DNA of 64,000 nucleotides from Neodiprion pinetum (taxonomy: Eukaryota; Arthropoda; Insecta; Hymenoptera; Diprionidae), in assembly GCF_021155775.2 (NCBI RefSeq), contig NC_060232.1, positions 16,335,910 through 16,399,909 on the forward strand. Direction: 5' to 3'. Below, one piece after another: positions 31,537 to 43,461 of the stretch; the stretch's first letter is position 1; each line of letters opens with the position of its first letter. The translations under genes were made by a program, and so were the position numbers. The notes under the pieces were generated by a model, which saw only the letters and a program-made list of their open reading frames with translations, was not told the DNA's origin and made no database searches.

Positions 31537-31838
31537 CTAATCGACTTCCATTTCCCATTCATCTCTCAATCTTTTATTCTCTTGTACATCCCTGATCCTT
31601 TCCAGGTCTCTCATCCAGACTTCTCCCACCCCCTCCTCACCTAACATCTCCCTCACCACCTCCTGCCAGCTTTCCTCCCTTCTATCCCAGCCCACGCACC
31701 TTTCCCATACGTGCTTCCATGTTCCTCCTTCCCCCCGCACACCCTACACCTTCTCTTTTCCTCTTCTTCCCAGTACCTTGCCTCCTTCATCTCGCTTCCT
31801 AATCTTAATCTTGCCAGCCTTATCCACCTTTTTTCTCC
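31537..31838 (-). pseudogene. LINE ORF2 C-terminus with zinc-finger motif (part separated by the nested insert)
   Basis: Continues the ORF2 frame after the nested insert: EKRWIRLARLRLGSEMKEAR, then a cysteine motif CRVC...HVWERC of CCHC type, typical of APE-type LINE ORF2 C-termini. A one-nucleotide indel near 31730 splits it into two frames (31653-31838 and 31537-31740). Confidence 0.8.
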
Positions 31839-33663
31839 TGTTACGCCCCGACGTACCGCCTTGGCGTACCTTTTTTTTAAATTCCATTTCATTTTATTTC
31901 TTTGATTACTTCAATGCACATATATCATTTCATCAAAATCTCATATTCTAATGACGGCGAGTTCCACCCCTCCTGGCAAAAGTCACGTAGAGACCAACGA
32001 TGATCCCTAGTATAAGGTTCAACTTTATTCTATTTAACTGGTACCAAGAACTGAGATAGGAGACTGCTGAATTAGCATCAGTAGCGCTCAGCCTGGAAAT
32101 ATCCCTCTTTTTAAGTTAAAACTATAATCAATAACTAGGATAAACCACTACCTTTAGAACCACCAAATTGAAATAGATTACTTATTGGAATGTATGAATG
32201 AATGTGTGAACATTGCATGTAAATATCTTTTGTTCATATCTTCAATGTGTCACCGACGAGATTGAGAATCGTCGGAACACCGTCGAAGAGCGAGAAGTAA
32301 CGCTGACCATGTGGATTTGGGCACCAGGAGGTCGCCCTCGCACCTCATTGGCTAATTACCGTTGTAACTAATTACAACTGCAGCTCCTTGGACCCTCGGG
32401 CCCAAGAAGCCGCGTCTTTCGTCTGTCAAGTCGCGAAGTGCGTGGACGTAAACCCGGATTAGCCCTCTCGAGCAAGAGTAGCGTTTGGAAAATCTTAGTT
32501 GTGACCGACCTAAAATCTCGCGCTAATTCGTCAAATTCGAGCATTCAGTTATTCTGTTAATTGCAAAAGACTCACTATCTTCTACATTTTCATCTTTTCT
32601 GTGCTTTACTAAATCTAGTCATTTCGCGAATAGACATTTTTATGATATTCCATTTTCCTTAATTAAATTGAGTTCGGCCCTGATTCAAACGAATCAGGTA
32701 ATTCTAAGTAATAATAATAATAATTACACCATCATTTTCAATAAATGAATCGTTGCAATCAATTTCATCATACATTAAAATCAGAAAATTGACACTTTCA
32801 ACCTTGCGATAACAAGATATCATTCTAAATTCACAAAGACTAAGTGACCGGCGTTCAACATCATTCGATTCATCAACTCTTCCAAATTTGAGGTGAGGCC
32901 CCCTGGTCCAGCACTCTACCGACGCAGACCGACACGATCCGACGGCTCTCAATCTCGTCGACCGATTCAACTAAAGCTGAGTCAATTCGAGTGTTAATCT
33001 TCGAAATTAGACGAATTCTTGTCTCACCTTGATAATCAAAAACTACTTCAGTAAATTCACAAAAACCAAGTCTAGAATTGGTGGCTAGCTTCACTACCCC
33101 CAATTAAATTGTATTTATTGTTTCCAAGAATTGAAGAATAAGACTAAACGATTATATATATATATATATAATCGATTTGAGATAATCTAAAAAGAGAGAT
33201 ACAATACAATAATCACGACCAGCTAGTTATAACCATCGTTCAGAGTAGATGTTCCTGGTACCAAATAATAATATCCTCTAGGATAGTATAACACACGATT
33301 TTTTATAAACTTGAAAACTTTATAAATTGTTATTTTTGGCTCATACACCATCGATTGTTACCAGATATTTCAATAACTAAATTGCACCACAATATACTTC
33401 ATCTTTTACCAGTTAAATCATATTAAACATTTATTTTGAATGACCTTCTTCCCATTTTCTTTATTATAAAATTACCTCAACTATTTAAACAAACCTCACA
33501 GACCTGTACAGGTCTATGGCAACACGATCCTACAAATTACCGGCTTATCGAAAGGTAAGTCTTTCTCAGTTTCAATTATTATTCATTGTCGTTACGTGGG
33601 AGCTAGATTATTCAATTAATCATTAACTACCACCGCTCAGTACACACTCACCCCCACGTAACA
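31839..33663. mobile_element. Solo-LTR-like insert B nested in the LINE (1.8 kb, CTCC duplication)
   Basis: Starts TGTTACG and ends CGTAACA, with a 4-bp target duplication CTCC at 31835-31838 and 33664-33667. Removing the insert and one CTCC restores the LINE reading frame across the joint (…GKGWG then EKRWIRLARL…). No coding frame, primer site or internal repeats were found, so a solo LTR of a Gypsy-type element is the best fit. The insert contains a short ATAT run near 33155. Orientation is unknown. Confidence 0.8.
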
Positions 33664-36600
33664 CTCCCCATCCCTTTCCCAGATATCCTGGTATCCCTTC
33701 TCCTTTCACTAGCCTGTACCATCTGTTGTAACTCGATTCCCTTATTTTCTCCCACCTCTCTTTTCTCTGTTCTTCCCTCTCTCTCTCCTCTATTTCCCTA
33801 AACTCCATCTCGCCCCTCTCCCTTCTCGCGACTACCTCTGTACTCTCTGCTCCCCTTTCCGCAAAGAAACTTTCCCTTTCTCTTTCCCACCTCGATCCCT
33901 GCCTCCCAGCTGCTGCCTTGTCCCTTATCTCTTCCCAGCATCTCCTAGCTAACTCGCTACCCTCCCCTCCCTCAAGCTTTCTTTCAAAATTCCATGCCCT
34001 TCTCCCTGCCCTTATCCTTAGCTTCTCCCTCTGTAGTTCCTCTCTTACTAGATATCCCGGTGTTCTCCCATCCACTCCTAATGTCCATCTCAAAAATCTA
34101 TCCTGTACCGCCTCGACCGCCCTCCACTCCCTCCACCCCCATATCTCCGATGCATACTCTATTACCGTCCATACTAGCCTATTAAATAACCAAACCCTTT
34201 TTTCCCAATCCCTCCCAAACCTTCTTTTTCCTATTCCCCATACCTGCCTCATTACTACCCCTGCCTTCCGTACTCTCTCTTTCACCTGTGCTTCCTGTCC
34301 CCCGTTGCACTTTACTCTATACCTTAGATAGCTGAACTCTTTCACCTCCTCTATCTTTTTCCCTTTCCATCTCCAATCTATGTTTTTCCTTCTACCGCCT
34401 CCTTTCCTAAATCTCATAATCTTTGATTTCCCTACATTTACCGTCAGCCTTTTCCTATCCATATACCTTTCTAACTTCCTAATCATTACCTCCATTTCCT
34501 CTTCACTTTCCGCTAGTAACACTATATCATCCGCATAAGCTAACGTGCATACCCTGCCGCCGGCTAACTCCACCCCCCCAACCTTTCTCCCTCTCCCCAT
34601 TTCCTCTTCTAAGTCCGCCAGCAGCAGGTTGAACACATGCAGACTGAGCGGACATCCCTGCCTAACCCCTCTCGATTTTCAGAACGCCTCTCCTACCTTT
34701 CCCCCGCTCCTCACTCGACTCTTTGTTTCCTTGTAAATTTCCTCTATCCTTACCCTTAGCCCTTCCCTTACCCCTCTCCTTTCCATAGTCTCCCACAGCA
34801 CCTTCCTGTTCACTGAATCGAAAGCCGCTTTCAGGTCCACAAAGAACGCCACCATCTTTCCATTATCCTTTCCCACCTGCCTATTGATTAAATAATTAAA
34901 TACATATACATTGTCAATTGTACCCATGCCTTTTCTGAAACCCGTTTGGTTTTGCGGTATCAAGCCCTTTTCCTCTACCTCTCTTTCTAACCTATCCGCT
35001 AATGCCATCGCATACACCTTATATAGAGTTGGCATCAAAGTCACCCCCCTATACTCTTCTACCCTTCTCCCCTCCCCCGTCTTAACTATCAGCGCTATCA
35101 ATCCCTCCCTCCAATCCTCTGGCCAGCCCTCCCCCACCCAAACTCTGTTACATGTTTTCCATATCCTCTGCTCCATTTCTTCCCCCCCATACCTCCATAC
35201 CTCGCTAACTATTCCATCCCCCCCTGGTGCCTTTCCATCCCTCAGCTTTCCTATCACCTTTTTAATCTCTTCCCTCTGCAGCTCCCCTTCCCCGTCACCC
35301 TTCCTATTTACCGTCTCCCCGCCTTCTGTTACCTTGCTTTCTACCCCGCCTAGTAATCCCATGAAATACTCCCTCCACTCCTGATCTCCTATTTCTTCAT
35401 TCACCCTCTTCCATTTCTTTCTTTCCCTATCAACTATCTCCCATACCTTGCTTTCTGTCCTTGCTTCCGCTGCTTCTTTTATGAATCCCTCATTTTCTTT
35501 CTTTTTCCTCTCCTCGCATAGCCTATTATATTCCCTTCTTTCCTTTCTATACGCGTTCCCTTCCCCCTCCCCCTTTCTCCATTTCCTCAGACTCTGCCTA
35601 ACTTCCGCTTTTTTTCGCCTACATTCCTCATCCCACCATACCTTTTTCGCTTCCCTCCCCCTCCCTCATACATCCAAGGCTCGTCTAAACTCCCTTATTC
35701 TTTTCTTTATCTCTTTACCTACATCCACTTCTCCTATCCCCTCCCATTTGACTTCTGTTCTAAACCTCATCCTACCCTCCTCCGTCCAGTCTCCTCTACT
35801 AGTTCCCCCCACTCTTTTTCCCTTCCTTTTCCTAGCCACTGCCCCCCTCAACCACACTATTACCGGGTGATGATCCGAGTCAACCCTATCCCCAATCTCT
35901 ATCCTTTTGACCCTATCCCTTACCTCGATGTCTCCTATAGCGTAGTCTATCACCGTCACCCCCGCCCCTCCTACATACGTAAATTCCCCCTCCTCATCCC
36001 CCTCTATGTTCCCGTTCATTATTGCCCATCCTGTCTCATCTAAAAATTGCACCAGCTGCCTACCTTCCGAGTTTATTTTCCTGTCCTTTGATTTCCTACT
36101 CCCACTCTCCTCCTCTCCTTCACGCCAGCATCCTCCCCCCTCCTGCCCTGTCCTGGCATTAAAATCACCCCCCAATAGCACTTTTACCCCTCCCTCTATC
36201 TCTTCTGCCCGCTCCTTCAATTCCCCTATCTTCTCTTTTAGATCCCCATTTACGTATATTCCTACTACTACCCATTTTTCCCCCCTACACTTATTTTCCT
36301 TGTTATCATGCCCTCTTTTACCTCTTCCCTCCCTCCCGCCCCACTTACTATCTCCCTTCTTACCCCTGACAGCATTCCGCCTATTGCTCTTCCCTTCCTA
36401 TTTTTTCGAACCGCATACTGCACTTCCCATTAATACCCTACTGGCAACTTATTTCTGATCCTTTCCCACCCCTTCTTTTCTATCCATGTCTCCATTAGAA
36501 ATATTACATCCCACTCCCCTAGCCCCCTCCAGAAATCTTCATCCTTTCTCGCGAGCCCCGCCACATTCCAAAAAGCTACTTTCCACCCCTCCCTTTCTGT

Positions 36601-36669
36601 CTCGCCTACTCTCCTCTCTCTCCTCCTTATCTCCCTCCCCACCTGCCTCTGTCCCCCCCCACTACCCAT
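33664..36669 (-). pseudogene. LINE ORF2: AP endonuclease and reverse transcriptase, broken
   Basis: Endonuclease N-terminus at 36430-36669 (FWNVAGL, LMETW) and core at 35666-36220 (GGDFNART, then SDHHPV). Reverse transcriptase at 34679-35404 (APGGDG, QTGFRKG, FFVDLKAAFDSVNR) and 33664-34636 (YADDIVLL catalytic box, then the thumb). Damage: frameshift(s) between 36220 and 36430; TGA at 35666-35668; TGA at 34679-34681. The last two are simple in-frame stops with homologous sequence continuing in the same frame. Expected role: target-primed reverse transcription. Confidence 0.9.
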
Positions 36670-37887
36670 TCCCCCGACTGCCTTTCCCTACGTACCCTTC
36701 CCTGTGCTTCTATACTTCCCTCTTGTCTTTCCTCGCTTGCTGACCTTTCCCTATCGCTTTCCCCTACTTTTCCCCTCCCCTCCCTTTGCCCCTCTTCCCT
36801 CGCTCTCCCTGTACCGTCCCTAAGCACCTCTCCTATCTCATCCCACTTCCACATTTTCCCTTCTATCCAGATCTTTGCATACCCTATTCTTACTCTGTTT
36901 CCCCTTCTCTCCTCAATAGCTGCTATCTCCCTCAACTTCCATTTCATTCTCCTCTCTGCCCAGGTGAGATCCTCGTCTATTCTCTCCTCCCTCCCTTAGA
37001 GGAGGCTAGTTCTTCCCATTACCTGCCTCTTTTGCTACCCATTTCCTAGTATTGCTATCCATATTCCCTTTTCTCCCCCCTTTTTCGCGCCTACCTCCCA
37101 CATATCCTTTACCTCGACCTCTACCCCTATCAGCTGCAAAATCTTTTTCAACCCTTCCTTTTCTCTTCCCTTCTCTAGTCTCGCTCCTCTCACTACTTTA
37201 TTTCCCCTTCTTTCATCCTTTTCTTTCCTCTCTATGGCCCACTCCATCTCTTTTAACCTATCTATTGTTACCTGCGCCACTTCCGCATTTCCCTGTACCT
37301 GCCTTTCCCCCGCCTTCTGCACTCTTCTTCTCTAATTCTATCAGCCTCTCCTTTACCCTTTCCATCTCCCCCCCTCGCCGCTCTTCTACTTCTTCTAGTC
37401 TTTTACCTAGATCCCTTATCACTTCCTTCATCTCCCCCCTCTCTACTTCCCACTGCTCTTCCCTTCTAGTCATTTCGCATTTAATCTTTTCCATTTCTTC
37501 CCTGATCCCCCTACCCTGCCCTTTGACCTTCTCTAGACCTATCTTTAGCTCTTCCCTAATCAACCTTTGCATATCCTGTATACCCCCTCCCTCTGCCCTC
37601 CCTTCCTCGCCTGTCTTACCCTCCGGCGACCGGTGCACTTTCCTGCTTTTCCCAAATACTCTTTCTCTTTCCTGCATCTCGTCTACATCCTCCTCCCCCT
37701 TTTCCCCTTCCTCCACCCTCTTTCTATTCCATAAGTCTAGCACCGTCGCCGTCGATCCCAGGCTATGCCTCCTATCCCTCCCTAACGCTGCTACTGCCCC
37801 CGGCCTACCTTTCTTTTTCTCCTCCTCTTCCCTGTTCGCCCCTTCCTTTTGGCCACCCGCGTTACTCATATTCTTTCTCTCCGTCAC
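36627..37887 (-). pseudogene. LINE ORF1 (coiled-coil RNA-binding type), frameshifted
   Basis: Highly charged frames at 37258-37887 (209 codons), 37035-37322 and 36627-36947 appear to be successive parts of one protein separated by frameshifts. The first has a long Glu/Lys/Arg-rich region that should form a coiled coil (residues about 110-190), as in many LINE ORF1 proteins. The second (WAIERKEKDERRGNKVV) resembles the following RNA-binding segment. The 319-codon frame on the opposite strand is a composition shadow. Confidence 0.65.
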
Positions 37888-38226
37888 CGCTCCCTACCTT
37901 ATCTATCCGCCGCCTACCTGTCTCTACTCTAACCCCTTCTTACTCCCTATATGTCACCGCCTATTCTTATCTCATCCGAATCGTTGCCGTCCGCCGGCTC
38001 GTTCTGCCTAACCTCGAAACTCTCCCCCTTTTTTCTTTTTCAACTGCCCTTCCCTTCTATTTCTGCCTCCCTATTCCCTTCACCCGACCTCCCGTCTATG
38101 TCTTCCCCGCTCCTTCACTGCCCTGTTTCCTTTTCTCCTCACCTTTGCTATCTTGCTGAATTCTCGCCTTTTCACTCACACTCTTTCGCACACCTGCCAC
38201 TCACATTCAAAACGGAAACGGAAGTC

Positions 38227-38228
<2 letters not shown>

Positions 38229-38287
<59 letters not shown>

Positions 38288-38618
38288 AAATTATACATTC
38301 ATATGATTGAATATAAATACATTTATTTATATATATATCATACATTGATATAATTGAATATAAATGGAGGTAATTAAGTTGAATAATTTGATAAAATAAG
38401 AAAATAATCAATTTGAATAAATTATTTTCCTTAAATTAAAGAATAATTAATTTTCGAAAATTGAAAATACGAAATAAATAAATAATCATTTATTTATCTG
38501 TATGTTTTCTTTGAACCTTACAATAATTTTTCATACATTGTGTAAATGTTCAAAATTACCATTCATGAAGTGAATTAAATGGCATTTTCCTAATTAATAA
38601 TATTTTTATTTTAATTAA
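38229..38618 (+). repeat. TA/TG microsatellite and first part of a forward satellite monomer
   Basis: A TA run and a TG run (38229-38287) lead into a forward AT-rich unit that stops at ATTTTAATTAA (38618). The unit resumes at 40429 with TATGTGAGCAAAT, so Helitron copy 1 split it. Confidence 0.85.
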
Positions 38619-38700
38619 CTAGGGGCTTCGCCCCTGCGCGCTTCGCGCGCCAACCCCATCTCGGCGCTACGCGCCTCGGGCACTCGGCGCTGCGCGCCTC
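38619..38700 (-). terminator. Helitron copy 1 3' end: array of four short hairpins
   Basis: Four perfect stems with 3-nt loops follow each other: GGGGC/GCCCC (38622-38634), GCGCGC/GCGCGC (about 38635-38650), GGCGC/GCGCC with loop TAC (38663-38675) and again with loop TGC (38686-38698). Helitrons use a 3' hairpin as a replication-termination signal. Copy 2 has five such stems. Confidence 0.7.
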
Positions 38701-38815
38701 ACTATTTCCTTACGCATTGTCTAGTAGACAGGCGAATTCCTTCATGTTGATTTGATGACAAGTCTGCACTTGCAGTCCACTTCAATTCCTTCTGTGCTTA
38801 CTTTTCTTTTTTTCA

Positions 38816-39658
38816 TCAATCGAAGCTTCCATTCTTGGTTGAAAATTGGTGTTCCTTCTCTATTGATATCCATCTATCTCCTTGACTTGCTGAATTATTT
38901 TTGCTACCGCTCTGCCCGTTATTCTCCAAAATCACCTTCTTTATATTATTTTTTTCTCTATATTTGTGTTGCTGTTCACACCGCAAAACACCTCTTTCTC
39001 TTGTGGTTAACATAGATCCTGGTCGTCCTCTTGCCTGGTTATAGGAACATTTGTTTATTATTATTCTCTGGCTTATATGGTTATTCGCACTTACAATTTT
39101 ATTTTCCTTTTTCTTTTGTGATACGTCCGACCATCCACCGTCTCCATCGCCTTGTCTGCTGGTTGAAACTCCTCCTTTCTGTTCGTTGGTTGAAAAGCCA
39201 GTATGATATTTTTTGTTCGCTTCCCTATATTTTCACTGCTGTTCTCGTCGTCTAATTTTTCGCTCTTCTATGTCCATCACATTGGTTGGTCGTCCTCTTG
39301 ATTTATTTTCTAAATCAATAATCACAATCGATTCTTCTAATTCTTCCACACCCTTCGTTGAATTATTTTTACTACCGCTTTGCCGGTTATTCTCCAAAAT
39401 CACCTTCTTTATATTATTTTTTTCTCTATATTTGCGTTGCTGTTCATTCCGCAAAACACCTCCTTCTCTTGTGGCCAACATCGATCGTGGTCGTCCTCTT
39501 ACCTGGTCATACGAATATTTGATGGATATTATTCTATGGCTTATTTGGTTCTTCGCTCTTACGATTTTATTTTCCTCTTTCTTTTGTAATATTTCCGACG
39601 ATCCACCATCTTCATCGCCTTGTCTGCTGCTTGAAACTCTTCCTTTCTCCACTGTCAT
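38816..39658 (-). pseudogene. Helitron protein segment with repeated AT-hook/basic modules
   Basis: Frames 39233-39658 and 38816-39030 carry at least three repeats of a module made of RGRP (AT-hook-like), an LTTRE-like turn and a basic REQQRKYREKN-like stretch. Similar repeated modules precede the Rep domain in insect Helitron proteins. The stops and frame changes between the modules, and the missing Rep/helicase, make this a remnant. It follows the OTU frame on the same strand. Confidence 0.6.
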
Positions 39659-39721
39659 CGTAAATCCTGGCTGTCCTTTTGACTGTTTGGTGACATATTT
39701 AGATTTACTATTATTTGATTT

Positions 39722-40171
39722 TTACTTTTCGTACTTATTACTCACTATCTGAATTTTATTTTGGTTCTGCAAGACATCAAAGTGTCCACTGTCTCCGTCG
39801 CCGGTGAAGAGTAGCGAGAATTGTGTTTCATTTTGTGATCCGATCCGGTGTGGATGAATTTGTTCTTCGCGATACACGATTAAACAAATCTTAAAAAGGT
39901 CCGCAGCTGCAGCTAATTCTGCTTCTCCCCCGTATATACCATTTTTATTCGTATGTGATTTGTAATCACCAGGTGACCTAATCACAGCACCGTTTGACTC
40001 ATTATCTGTGATAAGACCAGCAAATGTAGACCAATCATCCACTATATTTGAAACGATACTCAGTCTCACCTCTGCGTGTCGATCTTGAGTGCAGTATACA
40101 CAATACGCCAACGCGCGAAAAAGACAATTCCCGTCGGGAATCATCTTGATAATTTTCGTTTGCATGTTCAT
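39722..40171 (-). CDS. OTU-domain cysteine protease of the Helitron, copy 1
   Basis: 149 codons from ATG 40171. It has the OTU pattern: PDGNCLFRA (D13, catalytic C16), a helical VRLSIV segment, and GDGDSGHFDVL near residue 130 with the catalytic histidine. OTU proteases cleave ubiquitin conjugates, and OTU domains are known in animal Helitron-type proteins. The frame is open and both catalytic motifs are present, so it could be an active fold even though the element is otherwise deleted. Copy 2 (50734) is frameshifted. Confidence 0.8.
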   Translation of the reverse strand: MNMQTKIIKMIPDGNCLFRALAYCVYCTQDRHAEVRLSIVSNIVDDWSTFAGLITDNESNGAVIRSPGDYKSHTNKNGIYGGEAELAAAADLFKICLIVYREEQIHPHRIGSQNETQFSLLFTGDGDSGHFDVLQNQNKIQIVSNKYEK

Positions 40172-40311
40172 TTTTTGCGCGTCAGAAACAGATACCTATA
40201 AAGATATTTGTCAAAGACTGTCATAAACAGCCGATGACAGCTGTCAAAGGGTTTGCTAGATGCTTTTTGTTTTGTTTTCGGGATCTCAACCCACCGCCAA
40301 CTTCATGCGTA

Positions 40312-40388
40312 TACTATTGTTATTATAATCTTTTTTTTACTATTGTTATTATAATCTTTTTTTTACTATTGTTATTATAATCTTTTTC
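40312..40388 (+). repeat. 26-bp tandem repeat near the Helitron 5' end
   Basis: Three copies of ACTATTGTTATTATAATC plus a T run start at 40313, 40339 and 40365, exactly 26 bp apart. Helitron copy 2 has two copies at the matching place. Confidence 0.85.
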
Positions 40389-40428
40389 TACGTTCATTTG
40401 TTTGAAACTTTTTTATTAGATAGAGAGA

Positions 40429-41561
40429 TATGTGAGCAAATAATTGAAAAATATATAGGATTTTTTCAATAATTGCATTTATTTCTAATGAATATAATTG
40501 ATGTTAGAAATTTTTTTTTTTCAAAAATTTCTCTTTCTTTAAAAGTAAACTAAAAATTATAATAAATATATATATATGTATATAAATATATGTATATATA
40601 TATACATATTTATATATATATCATACATTAATATAATTAAAGATAAATGGAGGTAATTAAGTTGAATAATTAATTAAAATGAGAAAAAAATCAATTTGAA
40701 TCAATTGTTTCTCTTAAATTAAGGAATAATTAATTTTTAAAAATTGAAAATATAAAATTAAATAAATAATCATTTATCTATCTGTATGTTTTCTTCAAAC
40801 CTTATAATCAGTTCTAATTCATTGTGAAAATGTTCCCAATACAATTCATAAAGTAAATTAAATGGCATTTTCTTCATGAATAATATTTTTATTTTAAATA
40901 ATGCGTGAGCAAATAATTGAAAAATACATAGGATTCCTTCAATGATTATATTCATTTTAAATGAATTTAATAATGTTAAAAAAAATTTTTTTCAAAAATT
41001 TCTTTTTTTTTGCAGTAAATTCAAAATTATAATATATATGTATATATATTCATATACATACATATCATAAATTAATATATTATACATTAATATAATTGAA
41101 TATGAATGGAGGTAATTAAGATGAATAATTTAATAAAATAAAAAGATAATTAATTTAAATGAATTATTTTCCTCAAACTGGAAAATAATTAATTTTCGAG
41201 AATTCAAAATACGAAAGAAATAAATAATCATTCATCTATCTTTATGTTTTCTTTGAACCTTATAATAAGTTCTAATACATTGTATGAATGTTCTGAATTA
41301 CCATTCATGAAGTAAATTAAATTGCATTTTCTTAATGAATAATATTTGAATTTCAAATAATATGTGAGCAAATAATTGAAAAATATATAGGAATTTTTCA
41401 ATAATTATATTTATTTCCAATGAATATAATTAATGTTAAAAAACTTTTTTTTTCGAAAATTTCTTTTTTTTCAAAAGTAAACGAAAAATTATAATATATA
41501 TATAATATAATATAATATATATATATATAAGATAGTATCATATATATATATATATATATAT
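40429..41561 (+). repeat. AT-rich satellite, forward monomers
   Basis: The second part of the monomer split by Helitron copy 1 is followed by forward units at about 40620-41035 and 41085-41505, joined by TA runs. No genes. Confidence 0.85.
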
Positions 41562-42522
41562 TAGGCTGATTCAAAAAAAATGGCTAATTTTTTTTTTTCA
41601 AAATCCTCACATAAAAACTTTCGAGAAGGTGTGAAAAGACGCCTGTAAAAAGCAGAGCCCTTAATATTATTATTAAAAGGTCGTGCATCGGGAATTTCTA
41701 TTTCCCGTTTAAATAACACAGGAATACATTTTTTTAAATTTTGCAATTTCGTTTTTTTGCAACGGCTTATTGAATTAGCGGACCAAAGCATATTTTTGTA
41801 GGAAATTTGACGCTCTACAAAAAAAGTCCTTACAAAGTTTTTGATGGTCACACTCCTTCAAAAGTTATTCGAGGTCAAAGTTGAACTTACAAAAAAATTC
41901 AATGTTTTTTTTTTCGATGATACTATGAATCTTTTCTCATTATTTTGTTATAAAGAGGATAGATTTCGGAACAATTACATTTTTAAATAGTCAAGTGCAT
42001 CAGTTATGGATTCTCCATGATAACATGTTCATTATTTAACTCCGCATTTTTGTAAGGTAACTTTATATTGACTCGATGGGAAAATTAATGATTGAAAAAG
42101 CCTAATTAGAGAAACATATATTTATTAAATATAACAAAATAATGAGAAAAGATTCATAGTATCATCGAAAAAAAAAAAACATTGAATTTTTTTGTATGTT
42201 CAACTTTGACCTCGAATAACTTTTGAAGGAGTGTGACTATCGAAAACTTTGTAAGGACCTTTTTTGTAGAATGTCAAATTTCCTACAAAATTGTGCTTTG
42301 GTCAGCTAATTTAATGAGCCGTTGCAAAAATACGAAATTGCAAAATTCAAAAAAATTTATTTCTGTGTTATTTAAACGGGAAATAGAAATTCCCGATGCG
42401 CGACCTCTTAATAATGATATTAAGGGCTCTGCTTTTTACAGGCGTCTTTTCACACCTTCTCGGAAGTTGTTATGTGAGGATTTTGAAAAAAAAAAATTAG
42501 CCGTTTTTTTTGAATCAGCCTA
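41562..42522. mobile_element. Foldback MITE, copy 2 (961 bp, TA target)
   Basis: Same element as 18232-19201: GGCTGATTCAAAAA ends flanked by TA, and inverted arms of about 390 bp each with an open frame of 96 codons (41561-41851 minus, 42233-42523 plus). The central 190 bp is in the opposite orientation to copy 1, so the two copies inserted in opposite directions. Confidence 0.85.
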
Positions 42523-42970
42523 ATATATATATATCATACACTAATATATTATACAATAATATATCATACATTAATATAATTAAATATAAATGCAGGTAAT
42601 TAAGTCGAATAATTTAATAAAATAAGAAAATAATTAATTTGAATAAATTATTTTTCTCGAATTGAGGAATAATTAATTTTTAAAAATTAAAAATATGAAA
42701 TCAAATGAATAATCATTCATCTATCTGTATGTTTCCTTCAAACCTTATGATTAGTTCTAATCCACTGTGAAAATGTTCCCAATACAATTCATAAAGTAAA
42801 TTGAATGGCATTTTCTTGATGGCTAACATTTATATTTTGATTAATATGTGAGCAATTAATTTAAAAATGTATGGAATTTTTTTAATAAGTAAATTTATTT
42901 TCAATGAATTTAATCATTGTAAAAAAAATTTTTTTTTTCAAATTTCTCTTTTTTTTAAAGTAAATTCAAA

Positions 42971-43022
<52 letters not shown>

Positions 43023-43461
43023 CATAAATCAATATATTATACATTAATATAATTGAATATAAATGGAGGTAATTAAGTCAAATAATTCACTAAAATTAGA
43101 AAATAATTAATTTAAATAAATTATTTTCTCTAAACTGAAGAATAATTAATTTTCAAGAATTCAAAATATGAAATAAATAGATAATCATTTATCTTTCTAT
43201 ATGTTTCCTTTGAACCTTATAATAAGTTCTAATACATTGTAAAAATGTTCCCAATACAATTCATAAAGTAAATTAAATGGCATTTTCTTGATGACTAATA
43301 TTTATATTTTAATTAATATGTGAGCAAATAATCAAAAAATGTATAGAATTTTTCCAATAAGTTTATTTATTTTCAATGAATTTAATTATTGTAAATATAA
43401 TTTTTGTTTCAGAAATTTCTCTTTTTTTGCAAGTGAATTAAAAATTATAATATATATATAT
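42523..43461 (+). repeat. AT-rich satellite, two forward monomers
   Basis: Forward units at about 42560-42975 and 43030-43455, separated by a long TA run. The second is cut by insert C. Confidence 0.85.

Larger units (their letters stand above)
31269..38228 (-). mobile_element. APE-type LINE (non-LTR retrotransposon), minus strand, interrupted by a nested insert
   Basis: On the minus strand, from 38228 down: ORF1, endonuclease, reverse transcriptase, C-terminal zinc-finger region and a 3' UTR ending in an AATAAA-like signal and a TA-rich tail at about 31269. It is about 5.1 kb once the 1825-bp nested insert is removed. The plus strand of this block is strikingly pyrimidine-rich. The clade is not assigned with confidence. 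Several stops and frameshifts make it inactive. Confidence 0.9.
38619..40428 (-). mobile_element. Helitron-derived element, copy 1 (OTU domain, no Rep/helicase)
   Basis: On the minus strand it begins TCTCTCTATC and ends in a hairpin GGGGC/GCCCC followed by CTAG. It lies exactly between A and T of a satellite monomer whose halves join cleanly. TC start, CTAG end, a 3' hairpin and A|T insertion without duplication are Helitron hallmarks. It encodes an OTU-type protease frame and repeated AT-hook/basic segments but no Rep or helicase, so it depends on another element. It is 1810 bp long. Confidence 0.85.

Noticed and set aside
37052..38011. 319-codon open frame on the plus strand
   Set aside because: Antisense shadow of the purine-rich LINE ORF1 region; its composition is only Ser/Pro/Leu/Phe from CT-rich DNA and no domain is recognisable. 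Similar plus-strand frames at 33918-36743 are rejected for the same reason.
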